64,000 nucleotides of DNA from Megaustenia siamemsis (Eukaryota; Mollusca; Gastropoda; Stylommatophora; Ariophantidae): positions 62,800,993 to 62,864,992 of the forward strand of contig JAVIAB010000092.1 in assembly GCA_032433765.1 (NCBI GenBank), read 5' to 3'. A program made the translations under genes and the position numbers. Numbering within the stretch: the stretch's first letter is position 1; each line of letters starts with the position of its first letter. This document shows positions 21,930 through 32,763 of this stretch, one piece after another. The notes under the pieces are model-generated. The model was not told the origin of the DNA and searched no databases. It saw nothing but the letters and a program-made list of their open reading frames with translations.

Positions 21930-22430
21930 TAATTCATACTACATTTGGTTATTAAGCAACATGCATGAGTGACAAAGTTGAACGCATTCGAAAATAAATG
22001 TCTAAGGAAAATACTTGGTATGGCGTGGAACGAATTCAAAACAAACGAGGAAATTAGAGAAATCGCCAATCAACCACTAATGTCTTCAGTAATAAAGAAA
22101 AGACGATGGTCATATCATGGACATGTGATGAGAAGAGATAATAATCGAATAGCAAAGCAAGCCCTCATGTGGGAAACAACAGGTAAGAGAAAAAGAGGAA
22201 GACCCAGAGAGACACTGAGAAGAGCATTGCTGAGAGAGGCAAAAGCAGCAGGAATCGGCTCCCTCAATGAGATAGAGCTGCATGCACAGAACAGCGACAA
22301 ATGGCGAGATTTGATAAAATATCTTTAAAAGAATTGAAAACTGCTAGAACAAAAATTCAGATAAGAGGAGTATCTTGGTCTACGCCCGATGGGCCGGCTA
22401 CGGCTCGAAAGGTCAATAGATAGATAGATG
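21930..22430 (+). pseudogene. LINE tail, family E
   Basis: An open 119-residue frame reads LNAFENKCLRKILGMAWNEF, TNEEIREIANQPLMSSVIKK, RRWSYHGHVMRRD, TTGKRKRGRPRETLRRALL and ends NSDKWRDLIKYL. It is the conserved region after the RT in a LINE ORF2. The frame is open but lacks the RT and endonuclease, so it is a 5-prime-truncated copy. The 3-prime end has GATAGATAGAT simple sequence, as expected of a LINE tail. It is the only copy of this family I found here. Confidence 0.75.
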
Positions 22431-22750
22431 AGTAATAAAATTACATTTCGATCGAATACATTGTATCAAGACAATGTTAACACAAAGCATGATTCAAGAA
22501 TTAACATAAATGCAAGCTGAATATTATCAATATTATCAATATTAAAAATAATCTTCACAATAAAAAAAAAGCAAATACAAAAATAAAATAGAATAAAGTT
22601 AGGAAACAGTTCACAATAAAGTTAACAAACAAAAAGTTCTCTCTACAAATTTAGAAGTAAATTCTAATTTTAGTGTTCTACTCTTTCTCTGTTTTTGTTG
22701 GTATTTCAGTTTTGAAATAAAAAAAAAATATTAAAAAAATATTTTAAAAA

Positions 22751-22800
22751 GGAGCGCCCTTGGCGTTAGACGAACAAATGACGTCTAAGAGAAACGCTCC
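22751..22800. other. Imperfect 50-bp inverted repeat
   Basis: Outer arms GGAGCG/CGCTCC and inner arms TTAGACG/CGTCTAA surround a 9-nt centre. It could be a small stem-loop or MITE relic. No function is evident. Confidence 0.5.
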
Positions 22801-23019
22801 GCTCCGTTAAATGCGTAGATACTGTTTGTTGTAGTTTATAATTATCTTTGGTCTTTCGACTTTTGAATTCAACGTGCCATTTTTGAGTACTGTGTTGCTC
22901 TCCCTTTTCGATCCAAACTTGCTTGAGACACTGTCAGCTGCCTACCACTAGGAGGTGTAGAAGGGTCTTGGTTAATACTGTTCACTGTTTTATGCATCGC
23001 TATCATGCACCATACAAAT

Positions 23020-23477
23020 AAATGGAAGCCTCGGTAGCCTAGTTGGAAAAACCACGCGATTTGGCTACCGGCGTTCGGACAACCTGTGTTCGATTCCCGC
23101 TGAAAGGAGGGTGAATTGTTAGCGTGGTAAAAAAAAAAAAAAGGAGAGTCCCGTCACGCCAAGGGGCGTATAGGGAATATGGTGTTAGTGGCCATCATTT
23201 TTACAGACCTACGGCACATGATTTTTGCGGTAATGTGGTCGGTATTACGTCCGTGCCGCTATACCCCCGCGGTCGACCCAGCCGCTGGCAGAAATGAGTA
23301 CCAGGGAGATACTCTGAGAAGGTGAGGAATGCCGCCTCACATCATGAGTTTCGATGCTTGAAGCGACACTGTCCAGAAGTCTCAGAACACTTCCGGATAG
23401 GCGGTTGAGCACATATGGGTGAAAACTCGCGTGCTGATACGCCGATTCAAGTCTCGAACTTTACCTTTATCTTTATA
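23020..23477 (+). mobile_element. SINE-2 copy b, interrupted by SINE-1 fragment
   Basis: Head: A-box-like TAGCCTAGTTGG and B box GTTCGATTCCCGC, then an A-run. The SINE-2 body resumes at about 23263 (ACCCCCGCGGTCGACCC) and ends GATTCAAGTCTCG. In copy a (4265-4530) head and body are joined directly at the A-run. Confidence 0.75.
23136..23262 (-). mobile_element. SINE-1 fragment nested in SINE-2
   Basis: The 3-prime half of SINE-1 (GTCACGCCAAGGGGCGTATA through GTCGGTATTACGTCCGTGCC) lies exactly between the oligo-A and the body of SINE-2. It lacks the tRNA head. Confidence 0.75.
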
Positions 23478-24095
23478 AAAATAAACGGGACAAATCTTAA
23501 ACAAGTGCAACGCCTCAAATTCTTGGGCACAATAATAACATTAGATGAAAGATGCACCACAGAAATAAAAAGCAGGATAGGTCAGGCCACCACAGCATTT
23601 CAGAAAATGAAAAACGTCTTATGCAACAAGTCTATTTCAATAGAAGTGAGAAAGAGAGTTTGTCGGTGCTATATAGAGCCAATTATCATCTATGGACAGT
23701 ATCATGGACAGTAGACAAACAAATTAACATTTCGATTAGAGGCCACAGAGATAGGATTTCTCAGAAGAATGTTGACAGTTCACTAGACAGCTAAAAAGAC
23801 CAATGAGAACATTCTCAAAGAGGTCTACACAAAAAGAGAGCTCATTAAAAAAAAAAACATCCGAAAGAAACAATCACCATTTTTCGAGCATATCACGAGA
23901 AGAGGAAATTTGAAATACTTGGTTACAGCTGCAAAATACAGGGAAAGAGAGATCTCAGACGACAAAGAAAGAAGATACTAGATAGCTTGGTGTCATGGCA
24001 TGGAAAACGGTGAACAGAATTGATACGATGCTCTGTGGATAGATGATTATGAAAGGACATGATCGGATGTGCTAACCGGTATGTCACATGATGAT
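23478..24095 (+). pseudogene. LINE remnant, family C copy 1
   Basis: Frames give VQRLKFLGTIITLDERCTTE, IGQATTAFQKMKNVLCN and VRKRVCRCYIEPIIIYG, then FLRRMLTVH, and a tail homologous to family C (GTTACAGCTGCAAAATACAG, GATAGCTTGGTGTCATGGCA). It covers the region from just after RT motif C to the 3-prime (ATGATG) end, with several frameshifts. Confidence 0.75.
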
Positions 24096-25249
24096 GATAA
24101 TTCTAAAGCAAACGGTCATCTATGAGTCGCTGAGATGTTTGATATTTTGCTGACCCATCCTTTTAAAGATTTCCCTTTTCTTGTTCATGCTGCAGCATCG
24201 CTCGTTAATCTTTGCTCTGGTGAACTGTTTGCTAGTAACAATGTCATGCTATCATTTAATCCTCTACCCCTTTATACAACACCACATTGATAAGCATCAT
24301 CTGCTCTCTTCATCCACAGTTTTATTTCTTCCTGTTACAATAAATGAAACTCTATGCTGAAATATGGAGGTCGATGCAACCTGTCTCAAAGGCTTTGTTC
24401 TATCCTTATTTTCATTGATATTTAATTATTCAACTCTTCCATGTTTCTCAACAATGCCACTCATATTTCATGCTATCCCCTCTTGCCTGTCAGGAAAGCA
24501 ATCTCAGATATCAACATTGAAAACTAAACGACTTTATATTCAGAGTAAAAAATTCTTCTTATCCGTAATTCTCTTCCCTTAAACCTTCTTTAGGGCGTCC
24601 ATTGACTTTCAGACTTGACTTAATCCCCAGTCTGTAATGACATCGACGCCATGCTCAGAGACCGTTGGGACGACTGAAGCAAGTCAGTAATTCGTCATCT
24701 AGTCAATTATTTCAGGCACTAAGTCAGACTAATGAGTCCCTACATGAAGATTTCTTAGTGGAAAAAGTAACTCTCTTGATGTCCTGTCTGGCATTCAGTG
24801 TGTGAATAACTATCGTGGTTTGATATATTTTCATGTTATTAGTTTCTTTACTACTGATTTCTCTTGTGTTTGAGCAAGATAGTGCATTTGGTATGTTGTC
24901 GAATGTTAAACTATGAGTCTTTCATTTTTTCTACCGTTGGACTCGAACATTTGCTTCGCTTAAAGTTGCTTTAGAATTGGACTCCACGAGGAGAACTTTT
25001 CTATATATGTTACTGCTTATAAACACCGTCGACACACATTTCTTTATTTTCAGACACCGAATCTATCCTAAATTAATTCTGACTTCAACTAGATTCACCT
25101 TTACTCTTCTAAGATTTACTGTCAGAGTACACAACCTGCATTGTATTTTAATTAATCGAGTTTTACTTTACATCCAGCTCTGAAATCCCTAGCTAGAAAG
25201 TTCTGAAAAAAAAAATAAAACTCTGATCTTACTGGGAGACTGTTACCTC
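24096..25249. other. Unassigned AT-rich stretch
   Basis: No supported gene or repeat. Confidence 0.4.
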
Positions 25250-25726
25250 ACTCAAAACTCATCATACGACTCTTAGCTCATCAGAAGACTCCAAAATTAC
25301 AAAACGTCTATCTCATAAGAAGACTCAAAATTTACAAGACTTTTATCTCACCAGAAATCTCCAAATTTACAAGATTTCTATCTCACCAGAAATCTCCAAA
25401 TTTACAAGATTTCTATCTCACCAGAAATCTCCAAATTTACAAGATTTCTATCTCACCAGAAATCTCCAAATTTACAAGATTTCTATCTCACCAGAAATCT
25501 CCAAATTTACAAGATTTCTATCTCACCAGAAATCTCCAAATTTACAAGATTTCTATCTCACCAGAAATCTCCAAATTTACAAGATTTCTATCTCACCAGA
25601 AATCTCCAAATTTACAAGATTTCTATCTCACCAGAAATCTCCAAATTTACAAGATTTCTATCTCACCAGAAATCTCCAAATTTACAAGATTTCTATCTCA
25701 CCAGAAATCTCCAAATTTACAAGACT
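25250..25726. repeat. 35-bp minisatellite, about 13 units
   Basis: The unit is TTTACAAGATTTCTATCTCA plus CCAGAAATCTCCAAA. The left three units are diverged; from about 25340 rightwards units are essentially identical. Confidence 0.97.
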
Positions 25727-26509
25727 TAGTGTTGCCGACCCACCATAGTTATGGGATGAAGAAGATGAAGAATAATAAGAAGTAGAAGTTATCAATCGTA
25801 ATCTACCCTCTACATTGGCCCATAATGTGTATTTCTGTCTAAACCTATTTTTTTTTAGTTTGCCTATTTCAAATTCCCTATGGAGTCTAATTCATGACAG
25901 TTTTGGTAATGGTTTCTAAATCTCTTCCGAGCACATAATGGACATGTTGTCCATTGTACTTGTAATCTGGCCGTTCTGTCTTGTAGGTATTTAGATATCC
26001 AAATTCGGTTCAAGAACTCATGCAGTTAAAACCAAAAGGAGACGGTAGGAGCAGTATCCCAACAAGGTACCAGAAGGCCTGTTACCATAACATGTTTGAA
26101 TGTTTGAACAATGAAAACATGTAATAAGACATACCTGAGAGGAGATGGTAGGTTGCGTTCGCTCGATGACTAAAGTATTCTAGAGTATCGTAGTAGACTA
26201 GAATTATTCCTCTTCATCATCCGCCCTTACAAGGACGTAGTGGACGTGACTGCGTTGTGTTGTGGTTTGCAGTATAACTGTTATATTTGCGCCATTCGGC
26301 CCAACTCATCCGATTTCAGCACGCTGAGAGGAGATGAACAGATACACAAATAGAGATTGTGAAAAAACACTGGATAGGAGCAGGGCAGCTCAAGTTATCA
26401 ACAGGTGAACTGTTAATAATCTCAAGGCATAAATTTCAGATGCCACAAATGCTGAGGGAGTGACTATAATGTTACCAAAAGAAACCTAAAAGTCATTAGT
26501 GAGCACATC
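25727..26509. other. Unassigned stretch
   Basis: No supported gene. Positions 26240-26335 carry an inverted copy of the short repeat at 725-805. Confidence 0.4.
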
Positions 26510-26840
26510 ATTATCATTGAATGCCGTCTCCGCATGGAAGGTTGTCTACCATAAGCGCCATTCCGTTCTGTCCCTTGCTTTGATAAGTGCAGGTTGTCAT
26601 AGACTGACTTATCTATTTTTTTTATGACACTCGTCCATTAAAGTCTTGGTCTGCATTTGCCTCTTTTACCTTGTATTTTCCCTTCCAAGATTACTTTTAG
26701 TAGGTTGCTATGTCTATTAACATGCCCCCCAAATCTCATTTGTCTTGTTTGAATTGCGTTTAGTAGCGCTCTTTTCATTTTTAATTGTTTTAAGACTTCA
26801 TTGTTTATTCTTTCTATCCTGCCTGTTTGTGGACAAAAAA
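26510..26840 (-). pseudogene. LINE tail, family A copy 5
   Basis: Minus strand gives NEVLKQLKMKRALLNAIQTR, FGGHVNRHSNLLKVILEGK and IQGKRGKCRPRL, then a frameshifted end at TGCCGTCTCCGCA with CATTATCATT on plus. Confidence 0.75.
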
Positions 26841-26854
26841 TAAGGGGAAGCAAA

Positions 26855-27455
26855 TTAACATTATGTAGGACTATGACGCTACAAATGATGCTTATAAGTC
26901 AGAGAAAGATTAATTCTACAACAAAGTCCATGCAATTCAAGATTTCCACGGAAATAAACATATAACAATCTTGACGGGAGATTTAAATGCTAAAGTGGGA
27001 TACCTAAGTCCTGGTTATCAGATAGTAATGGGAGGGAAAGGTCTAGAATAATTTACTTGAACTGGAAAGAGCCTACCTGATCTATTTACGCTCAATGACC
27101 TGGTGATAGGAGGAAGCATATTCCAACACAAAATGGTAAATACAGTCATATAGGCATCACTAGAATCAGGCTGACGATATTTATATCAGCAGAAGCGATT
27201 TGTTGGGCAATCCTTGATCTTATGGTTAAAGAGCGACTGATCATAATCTTATGATAGCTATATTGTGATTACATTTCAAAGGAACTAATAAAACAGATAT
27301 CAAGATGGAAGTGCTGAACGATCAAGAAACATTGCACGACTTTCCATAAAATTGAATAATAGATTTCAAGCTTTGCAAGAAACGTGCGAAGGAAATGCAC
27401 ACAGCATAAACACTATCTGGACAAAATGTTGGAGACATGTGAACACAAGCTACAT
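26855..27455 (+). pseudogene. Host LINE, endonuclease (APE-type) fragment
   Basis: Broken frames give YDATNDAYKSEKD, then GDLNAKVG and VMGGKG, DLFTLNDLVIGGSIF and LNNRFQALQE. GDLNAKVG and the NDLVIGG block are the hallmark of the apurinic-type endonuclease of one large group of animal LINEs. Several stops are present. The downstream part of the same element resumes at about 30490 and 31212 after two insertions. It is therefore the left piece of a split element. Confidence 0.75.
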
Positions 27456-27457
27456 GT

Positions 27458-27590
27458 GAGGTAAGACAAATGAAGTAAGACATATGAAGTAAGACATGTG
27501 AAGTAAGACATGTGAAGTAAGACATATGAAATAAGACATATGAAGTAAAACATATGAAGTAAGACATGTGAAGTAAGACATGTGCGGAGA
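27458..27590. repeat. 13-bp minisatellite GAAGTAAGACATR
   Basis: About ten units of GAAGTAAGACATG or its -TAT variant lie at the junction between the endonuclease fragment and the following LINE. Confidence 0.92.
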
Positions 27591-30480
27591 CAGTAGTATT
27601 TAGAAAACAACAGCATAAGAATCGCATTGGAGACACAGAGGAAAACAGAGAAGCAGGAAGAAAAATGAAAGCGAAAGTAAAAAAGAGCGACCATAACAAC
27701 TACCAGCATGCTAAAGCCAAATTTCAATGGGTTAAACTACAAGCCAGACGGAGAAGCTGGAAAGAGAAAACAGAGTCCTTGAATCTTGAACGAGACACAA
27801 GAAAAGTGTGGAAGCTTGTAAAACAGCTGAATGATGAGGGTACAGAAAGGAACACCAAAATTACACTGAAGAAGGATGGAAACATTCTAACAGGTAAACA
27901 TGCAGCAAATTACTTTGCAGACTCCTTTGCAAATGACAATAATATTGACATTAGCCTAGAAAAACGACAAGAGACCCGTTTAAAACAACAAAATGCAAGA
28001 CAAGAAGATACCACACATGAAGTCTTGGAAATACCCATTACACAAAGAGAGCTAGAGCAATATCCAAATTAAAAATGAAAAAGTCACCAGGCAGTGATGG
28101 AGTGTCCAATGAAATGATTAAGAACTTGGGAACTGCAGCTAAAGCAAAACTACTGCAGATCTACAACATTTGCTGGATCACAGGTAGAGTGCCACAGGCA
28201 TGGAGAGAAGCAATTATGATACCATTACTAAAGCCAGGAAAAGATGGTTCAATGACATCCAGCTATAGACCAATCAGCCTTACAAGCTGTTTGTGTAAAA
28301 CAATGGAACGTATAATCAATCTCAGACTGCAGTGGTACCTGGAAAGTGAAAATCTCCTTGTCCCACAACAAGCAGGCTTTAGACAGTGTTACTCTACCGA
28401 AGATCAAGCAACCTATCTTTCCCAGGAAATTGAAGATGCGTTTCAAGAAAAGAAACTGGCACTAGCAGCATTGATAGACCTAAAGAAAGCATTTGATAAG
28501 TTATGGAAGGAAGGGCTTTTGAAGAAACTGAGAAATTATGGAGTAAATGGCAGGATGTACAAATGGGTCAAAGCATACCTGCATAACAGGAGAGCCAGAG
28601 TGCAACTGGATGGTCTTAAGAGTAAGAAGGTCTTACTGCGCCAGGGCGTTCCACAGGGAGGGGTACTATCTCCAACACTTTTTCTGATCTACATCAATGA
28701 CCTAGTTACTGAACTACCACATGGCATCAAAGTGGCAATGTATGCAGATGACTTGGTAATGTGGTGCACAGAGGAGTATGCAACAGTGGCCTCCAAATTG
28801 CTACAAAGAGCTATGAATGCACTGAATTCATAGACAAATAGATGGTGTATCAGCATCAATACAGACAAATGCAGTACTACACTTTTCACTCTCCCCCCAA
28901 AACAAAAAGCAGGAGCCATCTACATAAACAATGAGCCTGTGAAAGAAGACATACAAGCTACATATCTCGGAGTTACATTTGATAACAAACTATCTTAGAA
29001 ACAGCAGATAAATAAGGCAACCCAAAAAGCAAGGAGGAAATTGGCTATTCTAAGAAAGCTGTGTGGAACCACATGGGGTGCGAGTGGGAAAATACTCAGT
29101 AAAGTTTACCAACAGAGTATACGCCCACATTTAGAATATGAATCATCCGAATGGTGCTCAGCATCAAACACCACATTGCAAGAACTGGATAAAGTACAAA
29201 ACCAGGCACTTAGGGTCATCACAGGAGCAATGAAATCAACACAAATATTGGAGATGGAGAAATTGTGGAGGATACCAGCACTGAGAGAACGGAGAGACAC
29301 AAAGGTGCTGATACAGGCAGAAAAATTTGTATGCATGCCGAGACATCCAATGAAGGACCGATTCCAAAATCTTGCATTGGGACGACTTAAGAGAAGCAGC
29401 TTTATCCACCAAGCCAACCGTATTAGTAGACAGACACCAGGCATGCCAAGAGTTGTTAACCCCATACTGCCCATACCAGAACAGACTCCCTGGACAGATG
29501 AATCAGGATTATCAGTTCAAATACGGACAGAAGTGAAAGGAATAGTTGACAAAGAGGAACAAAATAGTCTACAGCGAAAAACAATAACTCTCAGTTTCCT
29601 GGATGAAGAATACCCACAAGACCTATGGATCCGTGTGTACACAGATGGATCAGCACAGAATGCAGTAAAGAATGGGGGAGCAGGTGCATATATAGAGTAC
29701 CCAAATAACACTAGGGATATAAATAAAATAGCAACAGGGAAATATTGTCACAATTATGATGCAGAAATACAAGCAATACAGTTGGCAATAGAAAAACTGC
29801 TGAACAGTAATCTTAGCCCACAGCCTGTAGTGCTTTTGACAGATGCAAGATCAGTACTCCAGGCACTACAATCCAGAAAATTACCACATCTGCAGACATT
29901 TATTGACTGAACTCTGCAAGCACCACAGGGTTGCCCTGCAGTGGATCCCGTCTCACTGTGGAATACCAGGAAAAGAGAAAGCAGATCAGTTGGCAAAGGA
30001 AGGTTCAACCGGCACACAACTAGATACACCAGTTGCATACCATCATAAGAAACAGATAATCAAATCAATCAGAGGACCACAAGCCCCAAATCAGGATGCC
30101 TTTCATAATATGAATAGATATGAACAAGTTATCATTATACGCCTAAGAACAGGACACAATCGACTCCATAGTCACATGTATACAAAATTCAAGATCGGCA
30201 CATCAACTACTTGTACATGTGGACAGGCACCCCAGACTGCTGAACACATACTTCAAGACTGCACTGAATATAGCAGACTGAGGAAAATCCATTGGCCCAT
30301 AGATACAACACTACAGACAAAACTATATGGGCCACTGCAAGAATTACAAAAGACAGTAAAATTCATACAGGAAACGACATTGCTGATATAGACAATACTT
30401 CGAGCGAACGAAAGATAGAAAGATAGAAAAAGAGCGAAACAGGAGCAGCAATATCCACAGCAAAGAGCTGTTATAATTTG
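27591..30480 (+). pseudogene. I-clade-like LINE: RT plus RNase H, three frames
   Basis: Three successive open segments in two frames make up the 3-prime two-thirds of an ORF2. 27665-28072 is the linker before the RT (RRRSWKEKTESLNL, VWKLVKQLN). 28075-28833 is the RT: SPGSDGVSNEMIK, FRQCYSTEDQ, LIDLKKAFDKLW (motif A), GVPQGGVLSPTLF (motif B) and YADD at 28741-28752. 29041-29910 continues through SIRPHLEYESSEWC to RNase H (YTDGSA, DAEIQAI, LLTDARSVLQAL). 29843-30391 completes RNase H with IPSHCGIPGKEKADQLAK and ends in a CxC-x8-H-x4-C finger (CTCGQAPQTAEHILQDC). Breaks: a frameshift at about 28050, stops at 28831-28833 and 28996-28998, and a frameshift near 29905. RT with RNase H and a C-terminal finger is typical of the I superfamily. 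The endonuclease and ORF1 are missing. It is the least decayed LINE here. Confidence 0.85.
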
Positions 30481-30489
30481 ACACATGTA

Positions 30490-30670
30490 AGAACAATATG
30501 AGATTCCTAACTGTACGATGTCACCAGGGTATCATAAACAGAGCATAAGATAGAGAAGCCAATTAAAAGCAGAGATGGTAAAGTGTTAATGTCAGACGAA
30601 GAACAGATAAAAACATATCACGAATATCCATGATCACCTGAAAAATAGTGGACAACATAGCTGGTTATGT
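30490..30670 (+). pseudogene. Host LINE, linker fragment between insertions
   Basis: It reads KPIKSRDGKVLMSDEEQIK then YHEYP in broken frames, the segment that lies between endonuclease and RT in LINEs of the GDLNAKVG type. It continues the host element after the I-clade insertion. Confidence 0.6.
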
Positions 30671-30684
30671 ATATATAGTATTAT

Positions 30685-31197
30685 CATCATCAAGTACCGG
30701 GCCTGCTGGCGTAGGTGATTATGTCTCTCCACAACTTTCGATCTCGGCAGCTATTTATCATTTCTGTTGTTGACCTTCTGCCAAGCCATTCTCTTAAGCT
30801 GTCTGTTATTTTTTCTCTTTGCTTCCCTCTATCTCTTCGTCCCTCAATTTTTACAGTTGTTACAATATATTTCAGTTTTTCTCTTCTCATTGCATGGCCA
30901 AAAAAAATAGTGTTTGTTAATTAATGATTGTTTCTTCCTAATATTGGAAATTAACTCTCTTTTTGCTTTGACCTCTCTCAGAACATCTTCATTACTCTTC
31001 TTAGCTGTCCATGGTACTCTCAACATTCTTCTGTAAAACCACATTTCTACAGACTCCAGTGATTTTCTTGTTTGTTGTCCTATTGTCCATGATTCACATC
31101 CATATGTTAAGACTGGCTCTACATAACATTTAAGAACTCTTTTTATTGTTTCTATTGTCAAAAATGGATTGCATAGTATCTTCCTCATTTTTTGGAA
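30685..31197 (-). pseudogene. LINE tail, family B copy 2 with 14-bp duplication
   Basis: Minus strand encodes KRVLKCYVEPVLTYGCESWT, WFYRRMLRVPWTAKKSNEDV, KAKRELISNIRKKQ, a frameshift, then REKLKYIVTTVKIEGRRDRG and the SRPGT end. It is flanked by an exact 14-bp duplication, ATATATAGTATTAT, at 30671-30684 and 31198-31211. It is inserted antisense in the host LINE. Confidence 0.88.
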
Positions 31198-31262
31198 ATA
31201 TATAGTATTATAGACATATAGTATTATAGACATATAGTATTATAGACATATAGTATTATAGA
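31198..31262. repeat. 16-bp tandem repeat grown from a target duplication
   Basis: ATAGTATTATAGACAT is repeated about four times. Its first unit overlaps the right-hand target duplication of LINE copy B2. Confidence 0.85.
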
Positions 31263-32640
31263 CATACTTGATATCAACACAGAACTCCACAAACAAAGCG
31301 GAAATTAGTCTTCGTAGTGTGTAAGAGGAATAAGACTGCATGATCTGATCGCGTCATGGCAGTGGCGCTGTTGTCAAACACAGAAATAACAACAGAGAAA
31401 CTCTCACTGTTGTTCAACAAAATTGACTGGAGATGGCTGTAAAGAAGCATATCTTATCAAACTTCTAAAGAAAGGAGACCTATCTGTGATTATAGTGGCG
31501 GATTTTCCCAACTTTCGGTGCCTAGCACGATCTTCAGCAGAATTGGAAAAGGGAAATGAGGAAATCAGTAGATATAGAAATTAAGAGAAGAACAGGCAGG
31601 ATTTAGACAATGTGAATCATGTACAGACCACATGCCACTCTGAGAATCCTATCAGAACAATCTATTAAAATGTAACTCTTTACTTCTGACATCATTTATC
31701 AACTACAACTTCTAGTGTAGATAGGAAGAAGGTACGGAGACTGCTAGAGCATTATGGAATTCTTTTAAAAATAATCAGCCTAATTAAAGCCATGTAGGAA
31801 GAAACACTGTGTAGGATAGTACACGGAGGGTCACTCACGGAGGGTCACTCACGAAGGGTCACTCACGGAGGGTCACTCACGGAGGGTCACTCACGGAGGG
31901 TCACTCACAGAATGTTTTAAATGGGGACGGGAGAGCCCGAGCGTCAAGGTTGCTTATTGCCATCATTCTTATTACTTTAGGCAAGATATCAAATTATGAA
32001 GACCACCAGGCAAAAGTACTGGAACTCAGTCGATACCATGAAACCAACTTCAGGACTTTGGTTACACCGATGATGTTGCAATCTGTGAACATAGCCACAA
32101 CCAAATGAAAGACAAGATTCAGTAACTTAAAATAAACAGCCAAAATAGGACAACAAGTTAATATTGACCAAATAAAGATAATAAAATATAACAGCATGAG
32201 CTACAACCTAATAGAAATTGAAGGACCGCCAGTCGAGGAAGTGGATCATTGACATAATTGAGCAACATTATCGACGAAGGAGGAGATGTAGAGAGAGAGA
32301 GAGAGAGAAAGAGAGAAAGAGAGAGACATTAAGTAGAGAATAAATAAATCACGAACAACTTTCATCTAACTTAACAAAACATGGGCAATTAAAAACAATA
32401 AAACTAACAACAAGATAAGATTAGTTAATACAAATGTAAAAACAATCCTTTTATACGGCTCAGGCAAGTGGACGTGAACCAACAAAAATAAAGAAAAATT
32501 AAAAACAAATGAAAAAATTGTGTACATCAGATAATACAAGAAAACCAGAAATGAAGATATATGGGAAAAAAAATCGTAAAGTCAGCATTGCAAGGCAGTC
32601 ACAGTCATGAAATACAAAAGGAAAGAGAAAGCCAAAAAAA
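31263..32640 (+). pseudogene. Host LINE, reverse transcriptase part
   Basis: Decayed frames show LDINTELHKQSGN, then CKEAYLIKLLKKGDLSV, then FGYTDDVAICEHSHNQMKDK (RT motif C as YTDD), then EGPPVEEVDH and LYGSGKWT. This order fits the same LINE as the endonuclease fragment at 26855. Many stops are present, and a 14-bp minisatellite lies inside it. Confidence 0.7.
31823..31908. repeat. 14-bp minisatellite CGGAGGGTCACTCA
   Basis: Six units with one A-for-G variant, inside the decayed RT. Confidence 0.95.
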
Positions 32641-32652
32641 AACGACAGAGAA

Positions 32653-32763
32653 GAGAAGTAGACCCTCAAGAATATTGGCCTAGACTGAAGAGAAGTAGAC
32701 CCTCAAGAATATTAGCCTAGACTGAAGAGAAGTAGACCCTCAAGAATATTAGCCTAGACTGAA
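32653..32763. repeat. 37-bp tandem repeat, three units
   Basis: GAGAAGTAGACCCTCAAGAA plus TATTAGCCTAGACTGAA. The GAGAAGTAGA part is shared with the next array, so the two grew from one seed. Confidence 0.9.

Noticed and set aside
29580..30000. A host RNase H gene
   Set aside because: It lies in order behind a LINE reverse transcriptase, is interrupted by a frameshift, and ends in the LINE-type CxC...H...C finger.
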